Assembly: GCA_910577085.1 (NCBI GenBank)
Contig: CAJTLE010000012.1
Coordinates: 1-36,213 of the forward strand
Direction of reading: 5' to 3'
Length of the DNA stretch: 36,213 bases
Source: an uncultured Allobaculum sp.
GTDB taxonomy: Bacteria > Bacillota_I > Bacilli_A > Erysipelotrichales > Erysipelotrichaceae
This document shows positions 31,270-36,213 of the stretch, in pieces (position 1 is the stretch's first letter; every line of letters begins with the position of its first letter). The translations under genes were made by a program, and so were the position numbers. The notes below the pieces were generated by a model that did not search any database, was not told the origin of the DNA, and worked only from the letters and a program-made list of their open reading frames with translations.

Positions 31270-33285
31270 TTATTGAAGCTTGCCAGCTTGCAGACGAAGA
31301 AGTTCGGCCCGGGCTCGAAAAGCGGGCTTGAGGACATCAGGGATGAACTCTGCCATTGAAGTGATCGCTTCAGGAATCCGGCTTAAAAGACCCACAGACG
31401 AAACTGATGCTAAAGCAGCTGCCCATTCTGCGGGCTGAATTTGTTGATGGGTTTTAAGCCTTTTGACAAAGACGGGAAGGAAATACAGGGTTTCCAGTTC
31501 ATGAAGCGGAGCCTGAGACTGAATCTTTTGAAGAAGAGTCTCCTGGTCGATTGAAACAGGTTTTTGAAGTGCGGCACAAAGATCTCTTCCAGCTGCCAGC
31601 AGGAAAACGGCATCATATTCACTGCCGCCCCATCCGCCGTTATAGGAAGTGACCGAGCGGATCCGGACAAGATTTCTGGCATCCATTTTTCGGACTTCCA
31701 TTCTAATTCTATCTTCTGAAAGAACGTCCTGATACAATCCACGCTTCTTTTTTGGAAAGCGTTCAAAGCTTGGAAAAGCAGAAGGATCTGTAAGACATTT
31801 CACCAGAAAGTCAAAGGGAATTTTTGGATGAATGGAAAAGCATTCCAGAATATCCAGCTGAATCAGGTTATCCAGTTTTTCCATCGCCTCCACGAATTGA
31901 GAGTTCTGCTTGTTTGTGATAAGACTTGTGAGAGTCGCCTGGGAATTTTCAAGCAGAGAAGAAATGTTGGTCAGCCATTCCTCGTAATTTTTTAAGTAGG
32001 ATGGACCACTCAGGATGACTTCTGCTTCCTGTCTGCCGTGACAAAGAACAAATTTTCCTTTCCCGCTCATTAAGCCGCTTCCTGATTTTCGACTCAGCTG
32101 GCAGCCGGCTTTCCTGGCACATACAAGCAGATTTTCGGCTTGCGCATAGGCTTGCTTAAAGACCGGCTTCTCTCGTTTTTTCCATTCCTTCTGAATGCTT
32201 TCATCCATCTGAAACTCGTTTTGTTCTGGATCATTCAGATACAAAGTGGCCGAAGCAATACTGGATTGAATCCGGACAATCCCCGGGTTTTGAGGGGTGT
32301 AGACAACCTGACATTCTTCAAGGGTTTTTGCGGGTGCACGATAGATTTCCGGAGTCAGCGTCCATTGTTTTAAAATGTCCTCTGCAAACGACCGCCATTT
32401 TTCCATTTCTGAAAGAACGATCTGAGGGAAGATTAAATTCAAAGCGGTACGGTCATTTACGGCCAGGTTATTGTCGAGATCAACGCTCAAAGACTGGGTC
32501 AGGACAACTGGACGCAAAAGAGCATCCTGGATCTGTTCGTCCAGACAAGCAGAGATTGCCGATTGAATTTTAGCAGGACTGAATACTTCCTTTTCGATCT
32601 CGTGGTCAAGCGTAAAGAATCCAAATACTGGATTTTGAATCATCATCCGATCCTGCTCAGGAAACCAGGTCTGATCGGAAATTGAATACAGTCCGAGGTT
32701 TCCAAAAGGCGTAGGGGTGCACATCAGCCTGACTTGGTCAACGGAAAACAGATTCAATTGATCCCATCGGGCTCCGCATTCATAACCATTACTATTATTT
32801 GCGCGGGTAATGGTCGCTTTGAGTCCCTGAAAAACAGGATCTTTTCTTTGGATCATCGCTTTCAATTCATTCCAGCAGGTTTTCTTGATTTGAGAGTAGA
32901 TAAGCTGCTTGCTTTTATCAGGGGCTGCGGAACGGAAACTGCCACAGAGATCCCGGCAGAGTTTTTTAATCAAATCCTGGTATCCGGCTTTCTCGTATGG
33001 TTGAATGAGTGACCAGGAGAGTTTTCGCTTCACGTTTACCTGCAGGTGCTCGTGCCCTAATACCGCGTCAAACCAGCAGTCATAGTTGTTCCATCTTACG
33101 GAACCGGTGATTTTTGAAGATTCTGGATCATAGAGCTCTTTCAGAGAATCTTTGAGCAGATCGGTCAGCCGGGATTCCATATCTGTTTCCAATTCCGGGT
33201 GCTCTTTGAGCCACGCAAGCAGACGGGTCTTTTGCTGGATCTGTTGTGAAAGCGGCCCTTTGTTCTTTTTGTTCTTTCGACTCAC
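31270..33285 (-). CDS. Large unrecognised third component of a MoxR-VWA operon
   Basis: I do not recognise the family. GTG 33285 is chosen: AAAGGAGG lies seven bases before it but only one base before the ATG at 33291. The 671-residue protein begins with a basic stretch (SRKNKKNKG), is mostly helical with beta-rich insertions (ATITRANNSNGYECGARWDQ; a glycine- and basic-rich SRKSGSGLMSGKGKFVL), and ends in helical, HEAT-like leucine-rich segments (ELETLYFLPVFVKRL, AAALASVSSVGLL). No membrane segment is present. Its start is 27 bases after the VWA gene, and it is probably the client or effector of the MoxR-VWA pair. Confidence 0.88.
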   Translation of the reverse strand: MSRKNKKNKGPLSQQIQQKTRLLAWLKEHPELETDMESRLTDLLKDSLKELYDPESSKITGSVRWNNYDCWFDAVLGHEHLQVNVKRKLSWSLIQPYEKAGYQDLIKKLCRDLCGSFRSAAPDKSKQLIYSQIKKTCWNELKAMIQRKDPVFQGLKATITRANNSNGYECGARWDQLNLFSVDQVRLMCTPTPFGNLGLYSISDQTWFPEQDRMMIQNPVFGFFTLDHEIEKEVFSPAKIQSAISACLDEQIQDALLRPVVLTQSLSVDLDNNLAVNDRTALNLIFPQIVLSEMEKWRSFAEDILKQWTLTPEIYRAPAKTLEECQVVYTPQNPGIVRIQSSIASATLYLNDPEQNEFQMDESIQKEWKKREKPVFKQAYAQAENLLVCARKAGCQLSRKSGSGLMSGKGKFVLCHGRQEAEVILSGPSYLKNYEEWLTNISSLLENSQATLTSLITNKQNSQFVEAMEKLDNLIQLDILECFSIHPKIPFDFLVKCLTDPSAFPSFERFPKKKRGLYQDVLSEDRIRMEVRKMDARNLVRIRSVTSYNGGWGGSEYDAVFLLAAGRDLCAALQKPVSIDQETLLQKIQSQAPLHELETLYFLPVFVKRLKTHQQIQPAEWAAALASVSSVGLLSRIPEAITSMAEFIPDVLKPAFRARAELLRLQAGKLQ

Positions 33286-33312
33286 AATCATTCCTCCTTT
33301 CTGCAGTGGGTT

Positions 33313-35070
33313 TTAATGAAGGGCTTTCAGGAAATTCAGCAGATCCTGGGTGGAAAGGACAGGAATCATTCTGGCGTATTGGCCATAGATTCCGGCAATG
33401 GAGTCGGCTGTGTTCCATTCGTGCGGCGGCTCGGTATTCAGCCACCAGCACACTTTGCTGGTGCGGGAGATCTGCTTAAAAATTCCTTCACAGGATTCAT
33501 TTCGATTGTTGCGCGCATCCCCGATAAAGATGGTCATTGTTTCTGAAGTAAAAGCCTGCCGGTGCTCTTTCCAGAGCGTCCGAAGTGGTTTGCTGTAATC
33601 TGAATACACCCCGCGGGTTGGAATGATCGCGAAGACCTGTCGAACGGCTTCATTGACATCTTCGGTTTCCATGATGTGGGAAATGTCGTAGAGCGAATTG
33701 ACAAAGGCAAAAACCTGAATTCCGCCGGGAAAGACATCGACCAGAGAATGCAGCAAGGTGAGCATCATTTGGCTGGCCCGGATACAGGAGCCGGAAATAT
33801 CCAGAACAAGGACAATTCTGGTTTTGTTGGGACGAGGCTGCCGGTACTGCAGCTGCAGCGGGATTCCACCGGTTTTACAGGCATTGCGAATGGTTGCTCC
33901 CACATCCAGAGCTCTTCTTTCCGTACTTTGAATGTTCCGGCGCATGCGCGTTTTTAAGGCCAGGGCATTTTTTTTGATGGCTTCATAAATCTGCTTCTGT
34001 TCTTCAGCACTTAAGCTTGTAAGGTTTGTCTGCAAAAGCTCATCATCCATCAAAAAGCTCTGGACGGCTGACGTACCGCCGTCAAATTCAGGACGATGGT
34101 TTTGAGCAGTGAGCTTTTTGATAAAGTCGGGTACCATTTCTTTCTGTTTGCGAACGATCTCATCAATGCTTTTCTGTGTCTTCTGAATCTCATCTGCCAT
34201 GGCACGGGCCCGTTTGCTTTGTTCAGCATCAAAGTGCGCAAGCTGCTTTCGGACTTCGCCATTGAGCTCGCCTCGTTTCTGAGCGCTGGCCGATTTCATT
34301 TTTTCCATCTCCAGGCGGATCAGGATCAGAAGGTCACTGATCGCACCTTGTGAAGTACAGGCAGCCTGGTCATTCTTTTGAAAAGAATCCAGAATCCATA
34401 AGGAAGCCTGTTCCATGGCTGCCGGATACTGACTGCCAAGCAGGAAATTTCCAAAAGCCTGTGGTGAGGCTGTTTTGGTCTTTTCCAGAACCTGGCCAAG
34501 CTCCGTACCCGCCTGGGGGAAGTTTTGAAAGCCGGATTCTTCCAGCTTTTTTTGAAGCTGCCCGATGAGTCGAAGTGAGTTTTCGACCTTGTCAAAGGAC
34601 TTTGAAAATTCGTGTTCCAGCCATTGGTCAAACTTCTGGTCAGCCTCTTTTTTGAGCCGCGCTTCCAGCTTTTCCCGCTCACTCTTACTTTCTGCTTTCA
34701 GGTCCTTCAGGCGCTTGTTTAAGTCGCTTTTGATGCCCTGGAGGATTTGATGCTGTTCTTCCTCTTCTTTTTTGTGGGTAATCTTTTCCTGGCTCGTCTG
34801 AAAATAGTGAAAGAGCTTGGGAAGCAAGATCGTCTGTTCAGGCGTCTTCGAAAAGACAACATTGAAGATTCTGATCAGTGTGTCGTCTTTTTCTTTCTGG
34901 TCTTTCTTCCCGTCAGATTGTTTTTCTGTCTGTTGATCGCTTTCAATTTCAACCTGACTGATCATGTCCAGAGCAGAAATCTGCTGTCTGGAGGAAACAG
35001 AAAACCCATTCTGGTTGAGAAAGTCACAGAATTCAATCAGAAAGCCATTCTGTTCAGAGGCCTGAGTCAT
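33313..35070 (-). CDS. CoxE/ViaA-like VWA-domain protein
   Basis: The 585-residue protein has a long, charged helical/coiled-coil N-terminal part (95-380) and a C-terminal VWA domain of the CoxE type: MIDAS D-I-S-G-S (424-428), the third MIDAS region TRGVYSDYSKPL, FIGDARNN (516-522), and CWWLNTEP followed by EWNTADSI. The N-terminal-helical, C-terminal-VWA layout is that of ViaA. VWA proteins of this kind bind targets and connect them to a MoxR ATPase. Its ATG overlaps the ATPase stop (ATGA), showing coupled synthesis. Confidence 0.94.
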   Translation of the reverse strand: MTQASEQNGFLIEFCDFLNQNGFSVSSRQQISALDMISQVEIESDQQTEKQSDGKKDQKEKDDTLIRIFNVVFSKTPEQTILLPKLFHYFQTSQEKITHKKEEEEQHQILQGIKSDLNKRLKDLKAESKSEREKLEARLKKEADQKFDQWLEHEFSKSFDKVENSLRLIGQLQKKLEESGFQNFPQAGTELGQVLEKTKTASPQAFGNFLLGSQYPAAMEQASLWILDSFQKNDQAACTSQGAISDLLILIRLEMEKMKSASAQKRGELNGEVRKQLAHFDAEQSKRARAMADEIQKTQKSIDEIVRKQKEMVPDFIKKLTAQNHRPEFDGGTSAVQSFLMDDELLQTNLTSLSAEEQKQIYEAIKKNALALKTRMRRNIQSTERRALDVGATIRNACKTGGIPLQLQYRQPRPNKTRIVLVLDISGSCIRASQMMLTLLHSLVDVFPGGIQVFAFVNSLYDISHIMETEDVNEAVRQVFAIIPTRGVYSDYSKPLRTLWKEHRQAFTSETMTIFIGDARNNRNESCEGIFKQISRTSKVCWWLNTEPPHEWNTADSIAGIYGQYARMIPVLSTQDLLNFLKALH

Positions 35071-36080
35071 CCCACTTCTCCAGAGGTCTCTTCAGTTTCT
35101 CCAGTGGCTTCTCCACTTTCTCCGGAGGCCACTTCAGATTCCGTCTGCAGGGCCATGCTGGCAAGAATCTGGCTGCAGGGATCAAAAACTGAAGAACAGG
35201 TTCCATTTGATTTTACAAAGCGCTGGTAATCCTCTTCGTCTTTGAACAGGGCACCGAGCGTACTGGCCAGTTTTACATTGGGGTCATCAACGGCTGATAC
35301 CATTTGTCTGGTCCATTCAATCGCTTCCGCAACGGAAGGAACATGATGAAGTCTGGTCGATTGTTTGGCCAGTTCAACCATGACTTTGGCCACTTCCTCA
35401 AGCAGGGCTGGATTTGCCTGAACATTGGCTTTGAGAATTTCTAACATTTCGCCCTTCGTTTTTGTCGGAATATACAGGTAACTGCAACGCCGGCGTAAAG
35501 CCTGGGAGAGTTCCCGGTATCGGTTGGAGGTCAGGATAACAATCGGTCTTGTTTTTTCATCGGCATGAACGGTTCCAAGCTGCGGAATCGACAGGGAATA
35601 GTCTTCCAGAAATTCGAGCAGCGTATATTCGATTTCTTCGGAAGCTTTATCGACTTCGTCAAGAAGCAGGACGCAGCGTTTGTTACTGCGAATAGCTTTG
35701 AGTAAAGGCCGCTCGATCAGAAAGTCTTCACTGTAAAAGTTCAGGCCGCTGACTGCCTGCAGACATTCATCGATAGACTTGTTTTTGAGTGTTTCCTGCA
35801 ATGAAGAAGAAATTGCCTGGATGGTCAGCAGCTGGCGCTGGTAGTCATAGTCGAACAGGATTTTGTCGGCTGTCTGTCCTTCGTAAAACTGAACCCGGAT
35901 CAGTTCGGTATTGAGCATGTTGGCCACGGCTTTGGCCAGCTGCGTTTTGCCCACCCCTGGGTCTCCTTCAATCAGCAGCGGCGTATTGCAGTCGATGGCT
36001 GCTTTGACTGCATAGCTGATCTGCAAAGAGGGAATGTAGCCGGAGGCTTTCAATCCCTGAGAAATTTCCTTGATTTTCAT
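35067..36080 (-). CDS. MoxR-type AAA+ ATPase
   Basis: The 337-residue ATPase has Walker A GDPGVGKT (39-46), Walker B CVLLLDE (136-142), sensor-1 LTSN (183-186) and an arginine cluster RRRC (196-199), and the helix-2 insert typical of MoxR. It forms hexamers that use ATP to remodel proteins chosen by the VWA partner. The C-terminus ends in a Glu/Ser/Gly/Thr repeat tail (SGESGEATGETEETSGEVG), which may be disordered. GAGGAGAG precedes the ATG. It is the first gene of the operon moxR-VWA-671-AAA_28. Confidence 0.95.
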   Translation of the reverse strand: MKIKEISQGLKASGYIPSLQISYAVKAAIDCNTPLLIEGDPGVGKTQLAKAVANMLNTELIRVQFYEGQTADKILFDYDYQRQLLTIQAISSSLQETLKNKSIDECLQAVSGLNFYSEDFLIERPLLKAIRSNKRCVLLLDEVDKASEEIEYTLLEFLEDYSLSIPQLGTVHADEKTRPIVILTSNRYRELSQALRRRCSYLYIPTKTKGEMLEILKANVQANPALLEEVAKVMVELAKQSTRLHHVPSVAEAIEWTRQMVSAVDDPNVKLASTLGALFKDEEDYQRFVKSNGTCSSVFDPCSQILASMALQTESEVASGESGEATGETEETSGEVG

Positions 36081-36141
36081 TTTTTCTCTCCTCGTATTGT
36101 ATGAGAGTAATCAGAACCAAGTGAGTCTCCAACAGATGGGG

Positions 36142-36181
36142 TTTCCTTGGGCTAACCCCCATGGGGGTTAGCCCAAGGAAA
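36142..36181. repeat. Perfect 40-bp palindrome
   Basis: The 20 bases 36142-36161 are the exact reverse complement of 36162-36181, with no loop; the centre is CCCCATGGGG. No T-run follows on either side, so it is not a typical terminator. It lies 60 bases upstream of the MoxR gene and 32 bases from the window end. Confidence 0.9.
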
Positions 36182-36213
36182 TTCTCGCCTGACTCCTGGT
36201 CGAGTTGCTCTCA

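Noticed and set aside
1..36213. CRISPR arrays, insertion sequences, prophage genes, rRNA
   Set aside because: No regularly spaced repeats, transposase, integrase or rRNA sequence was seen anywhere in the window.

Overview
The window looks like a chromosomal segment of a low-to-moderate-GC Gram-positive bacterium (Bacillota), most plausibly an Erysipelotrichia-type gut Firmicute. The reasons are strong AAAGGAGG-type ribosome binding sites, a sufCDSUB-order iron-sulfur operon, WXG100 / type VII secretion genes, PrsA-like foldases, a DltB-like acyltransferase with a DHHW partner, and very short intergenic spacing inside operons. The genus assignment is inference. No rRNA, insertion sequence, integrase, phage module or CRISPR array was seen.

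Region 1 (1-5.6 kb) is the edge of a type VII secretion (ESX/Yuk) locus: two unrecognised genes, a YukD/EsaB-like ubiquitin-fold protein, a WXG100 protein, then a cassette of two small helical proteins, a 267-residue effector-like protein with a glycine zipper, and a DUF4176 protein. A separate 471-residue protein of unknown role follows. Two composite RNA hairpins punctuate this cassette.

Region 2 (5.6-9.9 kb, mostly minus strand) holds an iron-sulfur-flavoprotein-like reductase and a two-gene operon of secreted PrsA/parvulin-type foldases with a clear promoter. About 1.35 kb follow with no convincing gene.

Region 3 (9.9-18 kb) carries the sufC-sufD-sufS-sufU-sufB operon, probably reading on into a 5-formyltetrahydrofolate cyclo-ligase and an SGNH hydrolase. 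Then come a 353-residue unknown protein and a convergent cold-shock gene with a long leader.

Region 4 (18-27.4 kb) contains an internalin-like leucine-rich-repeat protein without a signal peptide, a C39-like lipoprotein started by TTG, an orphan VbhA-like antitoxin with a degenerate inhibitory motif, a tRNA-Leu(GAG), an MBOAT/DHHW pair for surface O-acylation, and a secreted CAP-domain protein with three DUF5648 repeats.

Region 5 (27.5-36.2 kb) has a family-6 uracil/hypoxanthine-DNA glycosylase, a zinc-ribbon membrane protein, a GNAT acetyltransferase and, on the minus strand, a four-gene set: MoxR-type AAA+ ATPase, CoxE-type VWA protein, a 671-residue unknown protein, and an AAA_28 P-loop protein. 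This set resembles RavA-ViaA with an uncharacterised large third component and is the best candidate here for an undescribed system. A perfect 40-bp palindrome lies just upstream of it.
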